Part shown: positions 11,186 to 23,472 of the stretch, piece by piece
Numbering within the stretch: position 1 is the first letter of the stretch
How the letters are laid out: each line of letters opens with the position of its first letter
NCBI RefSeq assembly: GCF_019649055.1
Contig: NW_026570262.1
Span: forward strand, 868,001 to 932,000
Reading direction: 5' to 3'
Length of the DNA stretch: 64,000 nt
Source: Paramacrobiotus metropolitanus
Taxonomy: Eukaryota; Tardigrada; Eutardigrada; Parachela; Macrobiotidae
Notes under the pieces: generated by a model
Told to the model about the DNA's origin: nothing
Databases searched by the model: none
The model's input: only the letters and a program-made list of their open reading frames with translations
Program-made: the position numbers and the translations under genes

Positions 11186-14100
11186 ATGGCAACGCAAAGC
11201 GCCAAAAAGGTCATCGTCTACGGCGGACGCGGCGCCCTCGGAAACGCTATCGTGCAGCATTTCAAAGCGCAGGGTTGGGTATGCATCTTATTACTACAGC
11301 TGGTACAGAAGTTCAGTTACTTCCTTATCTCGTGTGTTTCCTGCCACTGCAGTGGGTTGGATCGGTCGACCTTCATGCCAACGACGAAGCCCACGGAAAT
11401 GTGGCCATCACCAAGCATGATTCCCTTCTTGAACAGGAACAGGAAATCCTGGCCGGGGTGAAGAACCTCGTGGGTGACGGGCAGGTCGACGCGTACGTAT
11501 TTGCATTTCATTTTGTGCTTGCTCTTAGTAACGGCTGTTCTGGAGACAGGCATGTAGTCCGAGTTTGATTGTTTGTGCAGGATCCTGTGCGTTGCCGGTG
11601 GATGGGCTGGCGGCAACATAGCTGATAAAGGTAGGCGACAATGCAAATTGTTTTTCCAGTTTTTTGTACCTACAGTTTTCCGTTATAAGTTTTCTATTAG
11701 GAGCATAATAAGATATTAATTTTGCGATTTTCTTTTACTTATAATTGCAGCTGTACGACAATCGTTGACACGCTATTTTTATTCGGACATTGATTGGAGA
11801 TTTTAAAAATTGATAATTAGGAGTCTCTTATCACTTCACCATGCTGTGGGGATATTGTATCGCACTATGCACTGTGTATCGGTACGAGGAAGTCAAACGG
11901 CGTTGACTTTGCTTAATGTAATCATAGTGAACTGGCACGCTGACAGGTCGATCGATAATGTTCGCCCTAAAAGTTTCCTGAGTTACGGATATTACGTGCA
12001 ATTTTTTTTGGGTGATAGTACTACGTCAAAAGATGTTGTAACTCGGTACTCGGTAGTACGTTGTATACGGTATGCCACTCACGACTGGTGGCTGCTCCAC
12101 ATTTAAGTGAAAAGGATCTCTTTCTAATCCATTTGCAGATTTCGTGAAGAATACCGATCTGGTACTGAAGCAGAGCGTTTGGTCGTCTGTCATTGCGTGC
12201 CGGCTTTCCAGTGCGTATTTGAAACCTGGAGGACTGCTGACTCTGACCGGCGCTAATTCTGCTACCGAGCCAACACCCGGTGCTGTTGGCTACGGTTTAG
12301 CGAAAGCTGCCGTGCACCAGCTGGTGAAAACTCTGGGTGCTAAAGGCAGCGGGCTTCCAGAAAACTCCACGGCCGTGGCAATACTTCCGTAAGTACATCA
12401 ATAAAGGTAGCATAAAATATCATATTAATGTTTGCAAATGAATTACGGAGTGGTATTATCATCCTAATTTTGCGGTACTCCAACTCGTTTAACTGCTATC
12501 AGTGGAACGTGCCTTGATATTCCCGGCGCAAGGTAAATAATTGGTTCTGATTCCGGTCTCGATGCAGACTGGCTGAGGGCAAGGTCAGAAGCGAAATATG
12601 TATCAGTGCGCTCCGGATTATGTAAGGTTTCACTGACTTGTGAGCTGTCAATTAGCTAGCTAGAAAACAGAAGGCTGCTTGCTTAACTGTTAGAGATTTT
12701 ATTGGGCATTTTAAATAGTAATAAATTATTTTTGTTTTTTCTTGCCAAAACCGTCATGCAAATGCAACATCGCGGGATACCTTTTTTTGAAGAAGTGCCC
12801 GGTTTTTATTTCAGTTGAGCAAATACTTCTACCAAAATCAATTTATGCACTGTATCTCACACTACAATTTAAGAAAACAGTAAACGGTAAATGAACAACA
12901 GTTATGAAAACTTATGTACTATGAAGATCGTTTTGGTACCGAACCAGCTTTCTACCAGTTTTTTCAGATTTTAAAATGAATTTCAAAAATTTTAAAAATT
13001 AATTTAAAATTTGAAAAAAATGGTAGAAAGCTGGTTCCGTACCAAAACGATCTTCACGGTAATGTGCGTTTTCGTGCAAAATTTGAAGAGCATCGGTTCA
13101 TAATGCGACTTTTGGTACACCTCCGCGCGTTTAAACTTTTGGAATTTTATCTCACTAATATCTCCCGAACCGGATGTTGCGCGCACAACGGTTTTTTCGC
13201 CTATGTATACGAATCCTTTGGCTACAAAATATCATAAAGCAATGCAAAAAAGTGTTTGGGAGTGCGCGACAGCGAAAGTTGCCGTGGATGCATACAAATT
13301 TGGTGCTATGTACCGGACCAAATCCCTTAATTTAGGCCCACTACTATAGTGTTCGCGAAGATATTTTATATAGCTGTAAAAGTTCAGTAAAGCGGGCGCT
13401 GTAACTGATTACTCTGCAGCGCTAACTACTTAGGTGTTAAGCTAAGTATAGTAAGTAATTTAATTACATGGATTTTTTCGTATAAGGTCAAGGCAGTGCA
13501 AACACTATTACTATTAGGTAGCAATAGTAATATCATGCTGTTTTCAGTTTTGCACCTCAGATCATATTATTATTGTTTTTTGCAAATCATCAATCGATGG
13601 CATTTTCCGTGATGGTAAAGCTCTAAAGTGTGTTGCACCGTGTGCCGTACGGGTTGACAGTGCGGAAAGAGTGTTGTAATTAGTCTGTCGCACGAATAAC
13701 TTCTTATCCTGAATCAGAGTTGGTTCACCTTTAGGGTGAGAATTTAATTGACTCATTTCGTCCATGTGCTTACAGCGCGTGCCACTTTCGCTGTAAATCA
13801 AATCAATTACCAGAATAGCGTTATTATACCGGTATGGCCACGTAACAAAAATCTAGCGGCCAATTTCTGAAATTATTTTTTATTGATTTTACAATTACAA
13901 AGATCGGTTTCTGGAGTAAAGCCTGAAAACGAACAATCGTGTCGTACAGAGTTCGGTAATGCATATGGCATGAGGTTTGATCATCCCTGCATTCCGCTCA
14001 CGGAATTTTAGCAGAGACAGTACGTCCGCTTTTCACGGTCAGTAAAAGTATACGTACCGGGGTGAAGGATCGGTGATTGCGTTAACTTTCAAAATGCTGC

Positions 14101-14487
14101 TTCTTTAACGTGGTTCATGCACACATTTATGGAATACTACACATCCTATTTTGCAAAACATTTGACAAAATCCTGTCTGATTCAAAGAATACGTTCTGAG
14201 AATACGAAGTATATAATTAATATGATTAAAATTACTATGATTAAGATATGTAACGTTTGATTCATGGCTGTTACGATTATTTGACATTTGGTATTGTTTG
14301 CAGAGTTATGCTCGACACTCCCATGAACCGTAAATGGATGCCGACAGCTGACTTCTCAACGTGGACTTCTCTGGATTATGTGGCTGACTTACTGCGACAA
14401 TGGTCTGAAGGAAAAACTCGCCCGAACAATGGTAGCCTTGTGGCGTTGATTACCGAGAAAGGAGAGACAAAACTACAGTATTCATAA
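11186..14487 (+). CDS. QDPR: dihydropteridine reductase
   Basis: Five exons with consistent phases: 11186-11278, 11353-11492, 11581-11630, 12139-12388 and 14304-14487, giving 238 residues (family about 240). Exon 1 holds the Rossmann nucleotide-binding motif KVIVYGGRGALGNAIVQ. Exon 3 gives the diagnostic CVAGGWAGGN. Exon 4 gives GGLLTLTGANSA and the short-chain dehydrogenase catalytic Tyr/Lys in GYGLAKAAVHQL. Exon 5 gives LDTPMNRKWMP and the substrate-pocket end. The enzyme regenerates tetrahydrobiopterin from quinonoid dihydrobiopterin with NADH, supporting aromatic amino-acid hydroxylases in the cytosol. The reading frame stays open upstream to 10949 and encodes a Cys-rich hydrophobic segment. 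I chose the Met at 11186 because it sits at the normal family start. Intron 4 is unusually long (1.9 kb) and holds an inverted repeat. Confidence 0.94.
12923..13055. repeat. 35-bp inverted repeat in QDPR intron 4
   Basis: Left arm 12923-12957 and right arm 13021-13055 are inverted copies, 35 bases each, with one mismatch. They are separated by a 63-base AT-rich spacer. The arms read GAAGATCGTTTTGGTACC... outward. The structure would fold into a long hairpin and resembles a miniature inverted-repeat transposon or palindromic repeat. No coding capacity was found inside. Confidence 0.7.
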
Positions 14488-14852
14488 TCTTTGTAATTCA
14501 CTCTTTTTATGATATTTTGGTACGAGTATACGGTCCTTCTGTGTTTTGGCATTCCTTCTGTGTACCCAGTACTGGCACATGACAAAGCGAAAACTTTTAT
14601 CAGAATTCCCTGTCTGCCCGTGTTTTCAAAACGTACGCTGCAACAAGAATTCGACGCAAAATATCTATCGGTACATATTACTCGATTTTGTTTACACTCA
14701 GTAGCGCTGAACAGATACATATTAGAATATGTCCTAACGCTAAGACATCTGAAAATTAATATGACAACCCCGAGTAAACGTTAGAACAGTAGTACATGCA
14801 GTCACAAAATCACTGACTAAAATTCACCCATGCAAAACATACTCTGAATACT
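14488..14852. other. convergent 3' gap between QDPR and TOP3B
   Basis: This 365-base gap separates the two stop codons of convergent genes and should contain both 3' UTRs. A 91-codon plus-strand frame at 14509 has no recognisable domain and is treated as chance. Confidence 0.45.
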
Positions 14853-17800
14853 CTAATCAAGAGCAAAACCCAGTTTTGTCAAAAAATATCTTGCCACATT
14901 TTTCATTGCATCCTTTTTGTTAGCAGCGCTTAATGGTCCATATTCTGATCCATTAACGTTCAACTACAAAGGAAATCAATAGTAAAAAATTGTTTATAAC
15001 TGCAAATTCCCCGTAATCACTCACCAGTAAAGTACAGTTTTTCGTATAACAGTAAATCATTTATGGCTTTCAGATTGCGCATAAATCATAGCCTTTGCGT
15101 TCGCAACGTGTTTGTAGGTACAGAAGAATTAAAAGATGCGATTCTCAGACGGCAAAATTTTGCTTGTCAATATCGATATTCAGATCCTTAACATGACCTT
15201 TAATCGGCATAACTCCTTAAATTAATTAAATAATCACGATCGAACGAGAGATTCATTACGCATTTCATTTACAACAGAAAATACGAAACTTACTTTGCAT
15301 GAAAACTCAGGAGATTTGGATCCTATGGCAATACAATCAAATGTGGGTGGATTAAATTTGACTTTTTGGCAATACTCGTAAACTGCCTGTACTGGAGTTT
15401 TTCCTGCGCAAGAAAATTTTACCGTAAAATGTAGTTTTGTGCTCTAATTACTAAAATGGTGGATCATCTAAGCATATTAACGAATACTCTTACCTTTAGT
15501 GCTGAAGTTTTTCAATAACGGCGGTGCAGCTGAAATCAAATAATTTAGCATAAAAAAGTCGTATAAATTCATCAACAATAAGGAGACGAAGCCATACAGT
15601 GCTGAGTAGTCTGCCGAAATGACTCGCTGATGTGGTCCGTCTCAACTGTCTGGTAACAGCGTGAACTAGATGACTGTTCTACACAACATGAAATTGATGA
15701 AGACTCTGGATCAGACTGCCGAACATCACCACCAACATTTGCCGAGACTGCTGCGAACAACGCTCTGCCGACAGGAAGTTGGGCTAGTCACAACCAAGCG
15801 GAAATTAGCTTTTCGCTACCAGTAATCAAATTAGCTAGCCGATGTCAACAAAAATACAATCGATAATTCTATTTCTATGTACCTTTATGGCTTTGTCCTT
15901 GGACGGCTGCGACGGGCCGTGCGAATTCGGCCATAATATCTGACCGAACTTTCGAAACAAAATTCCTCATAAAGCCAGCGCTACTGCTGCTGTTCGGAAC
16001 GCTCCAGCTATTATCCAAGGGCTCTTGCTTAACTGAGGCGGTCCAATACGGATCGCTTACCTCTGTTTTGATCGCAATAGACTGGTGGCTCACGAAGCCA
16101 TAACTTCTGTACTCAGCAATACACGAATCTGATGAAAAATCGCGCGGCTGACTTGGAACCGAAGCGACCGATGACGTCTGACCGGGATATTCAGTCTGCG
16201 GTTCTTGTTTGATAATCACCAGCGGCTCGGAGGGAGCTTGTTCGGCATTGCTCACAGGAATACCAAGCAAAGGCTCAACAGGAGTGGAGGGAACAATGAA
16301 ATCAATGACCGTTTTCGGGATGGTCTCCGTTGAGTAGCCGCATTGAACGACTGGTGTCACCTGAGAATGACATAGTAATCTAAACACGCAATAATATATC
16401 GACTACTTGTCCGGCATCCTACCTGAGAAAGCTGAGGTGGTTTGCTGGAAACCGAGGTTGCCAGTTTTGACCTTGTAACATCTATCTGGCTTAATTCGGC
16501 TGGAGGTAGCCTAATATTTGCGGATGGATTAGTTGTTTGCTCATGGTCACGATTTATAGTGTCACGGTTCGGAGTCGGCTCTGATACCATCGTCCTAGAA
16601 GGTATCAAGGGCAACTGCGGTACGCTATGTCGTGAATGACTTTGGGCACTGGGGAGAATTGTCGGCGTCATGGTCTGCGTTGGCTCAACAGTGTTTCCCG
16701 CAGGCACATTTCGACGAGGTGAAATCATTGCTATCGGCGAAAGGGTTTTCTGTTGAGGATGGGGAGCAAAGGAAGCAGCTAAAGCGGTCGGAGCATCCAT
16801 ATCACAGCAGCGAGTAACCACAGCTGTTTTATTATCAAATTTATGGTCCAAAGGGCAACGGAGTAACGCAGGTGATGGCAAAATGCCAGTTCTATCTGGT
16901 TCCGAACGGTTCTGGCCGAATGATGCCTTTCCGAACACAGGTTTCGTTATTTTGTCTACTGACAAGGTTTTCGGCGGTTGTACTGGACTACAAATTTCCG
17001 GGCGAATTGTTCGATCAGGTCTTTCAGGAAAATCAGCTCGAATGGGCGCAATTGGCTTAGATGCCGACGCAAGAGCCATTAGCCGCTGTGTGAGGCTCCC
17101 TTCAGCGGGCGTAGCCGATGGTAATACCGGAGGATTACCAACGGGGACTTCATTAGCATTTCGGCCATCTTCTGGACTCTGATGGCGCCGTTTCTTAATT
17201 GGTGATACATGAAGAGGCATTTTCCGTTTGTTAATCACTGGAAATTCTCGACGCGGTCGATCCGGTATCTTCGTCGCTACGAAGCCGGACGGTGGCATGC
17301 TGCCAGTACTCTGCGGCTTTCTTAAAAACTCCTCAATCAATGGAAGCAGGGCGATCTCCGCATCCAGTACGTTGATATTGCTTGTCAAATACTGATATTT
17401 TGCCCGATATATTTCGATGACGTGCTTCACAACATCCTCCTTTTTTACAGATCCCTGCGCAATCAATGACAGATCTCGTTCAATTGTAGATCGCATTTGC
17501 GGCTTGACCAAATCTTCATCAAGGGCCCGATAGCCCTGTATCAGTGCCAGTCCCATAGGGGTGGGAATAATTTTCCTTTCAGCATTCAACTGTACGAAAT
17601 TCCGTTTAAAAATATTCTGAATATGCGCAGGAATGGATGCATCGGTTCCGATGCCATGCTGTTCCATAAGTTGAATCAAATCACTTTCCGTCAAGTAATC
17701 TGGAGGAGTCGTCATATCTTCCCGTACAGAACAGGCGCTCACACCGACGCTACTACCCGTTCGGATATTGGGAATCAATTTATCTCGGATACGCTGATGT

Positions 17801-19785
17801 TGATGAATGTCTGTAAAGCCATTCCGCAACACCTCGATTCCATCCAGAACAAACTTTTCCCCGTCCACATCAAATACTGCAGTTTTTTCCAAGTAAAGAC
17901 AATCCGACGATAGACTAGCTAAGAAGTGTTTGCATATCATTTGATACAGATTATAGCTTCTTTCATTCTGCATCAGTCGACCGTTGGCGCTTTTCAACGG
18001 AATGATAGGTGGATGATCGCCGACATCTTTTCCGGTGCGACGAGTGTCCGGCATATCGTACATCAGCTGGTCAATTGTGGAGCTGAACTCATTATTTCCC
18101 TTCAAATTCGAAAGAGACGACAAACGGTCAAAACTAGCCGGGTACTGGGTGGTTTCGGTGCGAGGGTAGCTAATAAACCCATCCATATATAAACGCTCGG
18201 CGGTCTCCATGACTTCACTTGGAGAAATTTTTAAATACGAGCTCGCCATCCGCAGTAACTGCACCGTATTTAGCGCCACAGGGCGTAGTTTTCGCTTCTC
18301 CTCAGCCGTGACGTCCATAACCTAATACAAACGTAAGAGCAATTAGTTGCAACCAAACAGTGAATGACTGCCCTAAATAATGTGAACTCGTGAAGCCTCA
18401 TCGGCGTCCACTGAACGCTTCGTATTTATCACCAGAAGTCTTAAATTAGTTCTACCAACGAAGCAACTACATAAATGAAAATACTTTCAGACAGGCGAAA
18501 CTTTGTGATTAACTTATTTGCTTCGTTAGTAGAGGAAATTTAAAGTTTCCGATAAAAATGTTTACCTAATTCAAAAATTATTGCTTAAATATGTACTTGC
18601 CTTTTACAAGTGCAACAAAGTTTTGTAAAAAGCGTGTGGCAAAATGCAATTCATAGTAATTCCACACCGGAAAAAAAGTTGCCAAAAACCATTATTACCT
18701 GCAGAATACGGCGAGACTGCAATTTGCGCACTATATCATCCGCTTCGCACCGGTCAAAAGTCCGGCCTTTCTTCCACTTCAATGGTAACGTTCCACTGCC
18801 TGGGACATCTACATTTGCTTCGATCTTGTAATAACATTCCCCTCGAAATTCAACAATTTCGTTATGCCTGTTCACGCAGAAGGCCAAGGTTGGTGTCTGA
18901 CACGGACCGAAAGGAATGGTCGTTGTTTTGAGCGTCTCTTTTCCATATTTTCGGATAAAATATCTCGTCTGGAATCGTGTAAATGCACATCCTATCCGCA
19001 AATCAAGCTCCATCCGCGCGTCCACGGAGAGAGATTCGTTGCGATTTGGCGAGCGTAAATTTGAAAACGCATCCATCACATCGGATTCGGTCAAGGCACT
19101 GAAGCGTGCACGAAAAATTCTCTGTTCGTGCGGGAAAGACTTCATTACCGGACTGACAATGTCCATCACCTCGAAGCAAATGTTTTCGCCTTCCTTATCA
19201 CAGTCCAGCCATAATACTAGATAGTCAATGCCCCGTCCCGCTGTTTTCAGCTGTTGGGCCACGCGCGATTCCGGATTGCATTCTCTTTTGAACGTGCCAC
19301 ACGAAAACAATCCATCCGGATCTTTGCGCCAGTCATCGAATTCCGGCTCGAACTAATTCGAAAACAATTTTTACTCCTATAGTGCAATCATCGATTTATG
19401 TCACGATTTTTATAAAATGAACAATACAGCATTTGTAACTCATTATAAGCATAATATTAATACTTAGTACTAGCAGAGAAAATGTAGTGTGCAATCTTAA
19501 ACTGTAGCAGAGATTACCTACAAATTCACAATTAAGTATAACATCTCCATGGATAGTACTCGTAGTCAAACTCACAGCAATTTCTTTCACATGTCCGTAT
19601 GTACTAGTCATTTTGTAGCGAACCATTTCGTGGGTGTGCGGCCATGGTCCATCCCATTCAAAAAGTGGGAGTCCTCTGCTCAATCTTTTATCAATATGCA
19701 TTCGTTGGAGGTTGCCTCTGGATAGAATATTCGACAAAGCCGTAGCCAAATTTGGCTTTTCTGCTACCATTAGCACTTCCTTCAT
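14853..19785 (-). CDS. TOP3B: DNA/RNA topoisomerase 3-beta with SUMO-motif tail and C-terminal dsRBD
   Basis: Eight exons, all phase-compatible: 19522-19785, 18699-19352, 16423-18321, 15883-16360, 15598-15783, 15494-15529 (36-base microexon), 15294-15403 and 14853-14963; 1245 residues (human about 860). Toprim motifs: MVAEKPNLA at the N-terminus and the metal site LWLDCDKEGE near residue 138. The catalytic tyrosine is in FISYPRTETTQYP (about residue 358), and PPDYLTESDLI with HGIGTDASIP is typical of the beta class. The core ends near residue 643. A Pro/Ser-rich tail of ~515 residues follows, with three SUMO-consensus sites (IKQE, IKTE, VKQE; Lys about 990, 1037, 1050). Residues about 1165-1242 form a dsRBD: KTPVQAVYEYCQK, NPPTF, FSCKLNVNGSEYGP and the KK-containing helix NKKDAMKNVARYF. 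Vertebrate TOP3B ends instead in zinc fingers and an RGG box. The start Met matches the family (MKEVLMVAEKP). The alternative is a separate dsRBD gene just downstream; an in-frame stop at 15875 or 15572 would then end TOP3B. Confidence 0.85.
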
Positions 19786-20526
19786 CGCGGATGTTGTGAA
19801 AAGCGCAAAGAGCAAAATAATATAGTAAAATTAACAGTACATGATAAAACGGAGCAGCTTAATAATTCTAGCCTTTCCAACTACACCTAATTACTGATGA
19901 AACGATCATGGTTGCAACTATGCAATAATTTAAAAAAATTGATTAGAATCGTTTGATTTTCAGATTTATTTTGAAAGTTTGATCACTTTGATAGTTTGAT
20001 GCGAAGAAAACATTTCATCGCAAGTTCGCACCACGGCGTAATGACCACCAGAGTACAGAGGCTGCCAATGCATTTAATCGCTTAAGGGTGTGTGCCGAAG
20101 TATGGCGGTTACATTTATAAATGTGGGTCGATTTTCGGATTTATAAAAATTTAATTAAGTAACTTATCATTCATTGTTGGTTTGATCGTCAAAAATTGAA
20201 GTAAAATTATTCCTTAATCCTTACTCACAAAATTATTATTGTACCTTACGCATTGCACCAACAAGTATGACAATACATTACTCGCATTTTTGCTGTTTCC
20301 ATCGCTCAACAAGTGCTTGCAATTTTCAAAGTGACAAATTTTGTCGCAAACTGATGCTACGCTTGCCGCAAGAGATAAAGTTGTAACTAGGTACTTGTAA
20401 TTATTTATTAATAATTCTTCCATACAAAGTCACAAACCAAAATTAAGCACTTAATATCCTTGTGAGCATTGAAGTAGTAAGTGATCACAATTCCTTTCTT
20501 GGTCACGAATACACTGTATAGACATT
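19786..20526. other. gap between TOP3B start and TFIIIA stop
   Basis: Both flanking genes are on the minus strand, so this 740-base gap holds the TOP3B promoter/5' UTR and the TFIIIA 3' UTR. No coding frame with recognisable similarity and no repeat was seen. Confidence 0.4.
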
Positions 20527-21662
20527 TTAACCGGTACTGTTACTACCAACAATTTCCAACTTAAACTTTTCGCCCAGATCATGTAATGCCTTATGTTTAT
20601 CAAAATGATTTTTTCTCGTATAAATTTTACCGCATCCAGGAAAACCACAAATCAATTTTTCTTTCTTGGCTGGACACCGTTTTTCATGGACTTTCAGTGA
20701 TTTTTCCGACATCAAAACAGTTTCACAATCGGGACACTGCACCGCACATCTCTCGTTCTTATGCGTTTCCAGATGCTCCTCCAAAAACGCTTTCCGTCCA
20801 AAACTCTTTCCGCAATGCGAGCAACGATGCAGTTTCCTGTGTTCGGCTGCTTTGTGCTTCCTCAGCAGTGACCATTTCGAGAAACAATTTCCACATCCTT
20901 CCACCGGGCACATATAACCATCGTGCAATTTCATGTGGCGCATAAGCTTGCTGTTGGACGGAAAACCTTTTCCACATCCGTCCTTTGTGCACAGAAAAGG
21001 CAAGTCACCGGTGTGCTCCATTTCATGGGAGCGTAGTTGGTGCTTTTGTCGGAAGCACTTGTCACATCTGGAACAGACAAATCCCGGAGATTCATGCAGG
21101 CGCTTAATATGGCGCGCCAAAAGCTGCTTCGTATGTAGAAATTTTCCACAACTGGAGACAGGGCAAGCGAATTCCCCCGGAACTTCGAGATCATCTCCAT
21201 GAGACTTGCTTTCATGACGAGTGCGATGATAAGGCCGAGTAAAGGCTTTGGAACAACCAGGAATGCTGCATTTATATGGCCGATCTCCGTTGTGGACCTT
21301 CAAATGCCATTGCAGGCGAATGGGTTTTTGGAAAGCGGCATCACAACCCGCATAGTTACATCGGAACACACGCTTTTCTTTCGGCGGTGTCCTTGAAGTG
21401 CACCTAAACAATTATAAATTACCTTCAAGATCTTTCTTTTAACGAATACGAATTCTGCAGTTCCTTCAGTTACAATCAACTGCGATTCTGCGAGTAAGAT
21501 CAGCGGAAGGCAAGCCACCAGCCGCGTGACCAGCGCTAGGAAACTACAGTAATGGATCGCGGAAACGATAAGCCGCACGATCTAGACGGCAACTTACAAA
21601 ACTGTCCCCGTGCTCAGGCCATCCGCGCAGCATATCTCCTCTCTCCCTTCTTGTGGCTTCAT
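20527..21662 (-). CDS. GTF3A: transcription factor IIIA (nine C2H2 zinc fingers)
   Basis: Two exons: 21598-21662 (ATG AAG CCA..., 65 bases, donor GTAAGT) and 20527-21403, joined in phase across a 194-base intron; 313 residues. Nine consecutive C2H2 fingers run from about residue 36 to 300: FRCNYAGC, YKCSIPGC, FACPVSSC, FVCSRC, FLCTKDGC, YMCPVEGC, HRCSHC, VQCPDC and LICGFPGC. The irregular linkers and the count of nine are the hallmark of TFIIIA, rather than of generic zinc-finger proteins. TFIIIA binds the internal control region of 5S rRNA genes to recruit TFIIIC and RNA polymerase III, and also binds 5S rRNA itself. It is divergent from AK3. The short first exon was found by frame phase, and its start (MKPQEGREEICCADGL) is less certain than the finger region. 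Confidence 0.9.
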
Positions 21663-22325
21663 TCGTAAGAGGAGACATCCATTGCAAATAAAAACTGAAA
21701 CCAGAACAAACCCCAGATCCTGAACTCATAAACTACCAGCAGTTCGCCAACTTTTGCGGACTAAAATAAAAGCTGACACCACGTGCGAGAAAGTTTGAAG
21801 ACGGGACGGCAAAGTCAGAAAAACTGTCAAGTCCATGTTAACAAACCGCCGACCAATGCGGCTGGCAAAACAAGACCCCAGTGATGGTTGGATGACTCTG
21901 GATGAGACGTACATTTTGTGCGTGCAAAATAACAACTGTGTTAAGTACAAAAATGTAAGGTTATCGTAAGTTATTTACCATAAAGCTATAAGCGGTAGTT
22001 TTTGTTCAAAAAATTGCGTTGCAAATGCAATCAGCAGTTTGTTTCTGTTGCATATATTTTTTGCTGAAGAACTTAAATCAGTCTGCCAGCCCTACGATGC
22101 ATCATTAGTTTTCCCCTTGATGACGTACAAGCCACACCGCCGTTTTGGGCCTTGTGGCTAACTAAATGGTAACAGCCAACACCGCTCCAGAATATCGCCA
22201 GTCGCCACCATTCCACTGATTCCAGCAGACGTACCAGCTACCTCGGAATTCTGTAGTTATCCCATTTATTTTCCGCTGATGAGATCCAGCTAGCTTAACG
22301 GCTATCTGCTCTTCCCTTAATAAAA
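21663..22325. promoter_or_regulatory. shared upstream region of TFIIIA and AK3
   Basis: This 660-base gap lies between divergent start codons, so it should contain both promoters. No TATA box was obvious. Minus-strand frames at 21726-21950 and 22162-22392 show no recognisable domain. Confidence 0.4.
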
Positions 22326-23472
22326 ATGTCGCTGTCAACATTCCGCGTAATAATCCTAGGAGCGCCAGGATCTGGTAAAGGAACAATCGCATCGCGAATC
22401 TGCAAGACGTTTCAGCTGAACCATATCATTTCTGGTGACATCCTCCGAAAAGAACAACAGAATCAATCAGGTGTGTACATCATTTGCTGTTTACCTGAAA
22501 CTACTGTCAAAACTGGGTTGCGGTGAACAACTTCGAATTGCAGAACTGGGAAAAAAGCTAGCGGAATACATCAAATCTGGTGCTCTGGTTCCTGACGATA
22601 TAATGATCCGGATTATGGGAAATGAAATGAAAAACGTTGGCAATAAATGGCTGCTTGATGGTAAGAAAGCAGAATAGCGCAAATTGTGATTTCTGGATTA
22701 TGAATGCAGTCTGATCTGATGGTGGTATATCGCCGCTTTCAAGGCTTTCCACGGACATACCCGCAAGCTGACAAGTTGCACAAGGAAGTTGGGATGGTGG
22801 ACAGCGTGGTCAACTTGGACATTCCGTTTGATGTGATCCGCAAACGCTTAGAGGGGCGCTTCATACATGCACCCAGTGGTCGAACTTACAATTTGGAGTT
22901 TAATCCGCCTAAAGTTTCGGTACGAGTATAGAGCAGTAAATGTCTCCCTTTCAGTACACGTAATTAACATATTATTTTTTGCTGCCGTTTTTATTAACAA
23001 GCTTCAGACATTTATTTTCGATAATTGTAGGGCAAAGATGATATTACGGGTGAGCCCATCGAACGGCGCGCTGATGATGAACCGGAAGTTGTTATGGCCA
23101 GGTTGAAAACATACAAAGAGAGAACTGAACCGCTCCTGGATTATTACCGGTTAGAAAGATAACTTCTGAATTTATTGTGTCTGTATCGTATGATTCGTGT
23201 CTGTGTTAGCTTTGTTGGAACCCAGAAGCCTCCTACTGATATAATTGCTATTGAAGCCTGCTATATAATTTTATCAGTTTTGTATTATAAACCATAATTG
23301 TAATCCGTACCCTGTCAAGTGCGACAGTCGCAGTTCCTTTTCTTGCAGAAAAGCGGGAGTACTCAAAGAGTTCCAGGGAACGGAAAGTAATGTTATTTGG
23401 CCGTTTGTGAAGGAGTATTTGGAGCAGTTCATATCGCAGCTGGATAAGCAGCCAAAGCGGAAAACTGCTTAA
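22326..23472 (+). CDS. AK3: adenylate kinase 3 (GTP:AMP phosphotransferase, mitochondrial)
   Basis: Five phase-consistent exons: 22326-22470, 22544-22660, 22744-22919, 23031-23149 and 23349-23472; 226 residues, equal to the family length. The P-loop GAPGSGKGT sits at residues 12-20, followed by the AMP-binding segment ISGDILRKE. The NMP-bind and core motifs [10 protein letters not shown] and [13 protein letters not shown] span exons 2/3. The LID segment reads [20 protein letters not shown] and continues in exon 4 with [19 protein letters not shown]. In this family the LID Pro-Ala-Ser-Gly type, without zinc cysteines, is typical of AK3/AK4. The enzyme phosphorylates AMP using GTP in the mitochondrial matrix. 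AK4 is the main alternative; it differs by key substitutions that I cannot score with certainty here. Confidence 0.93.

Noticed and set aside
14509-14784. Possible extra gene between QDPR and TOP3B
   Set aside because: No recognisable protein signal. It fits entirely within the convergent 3' UTR gap.
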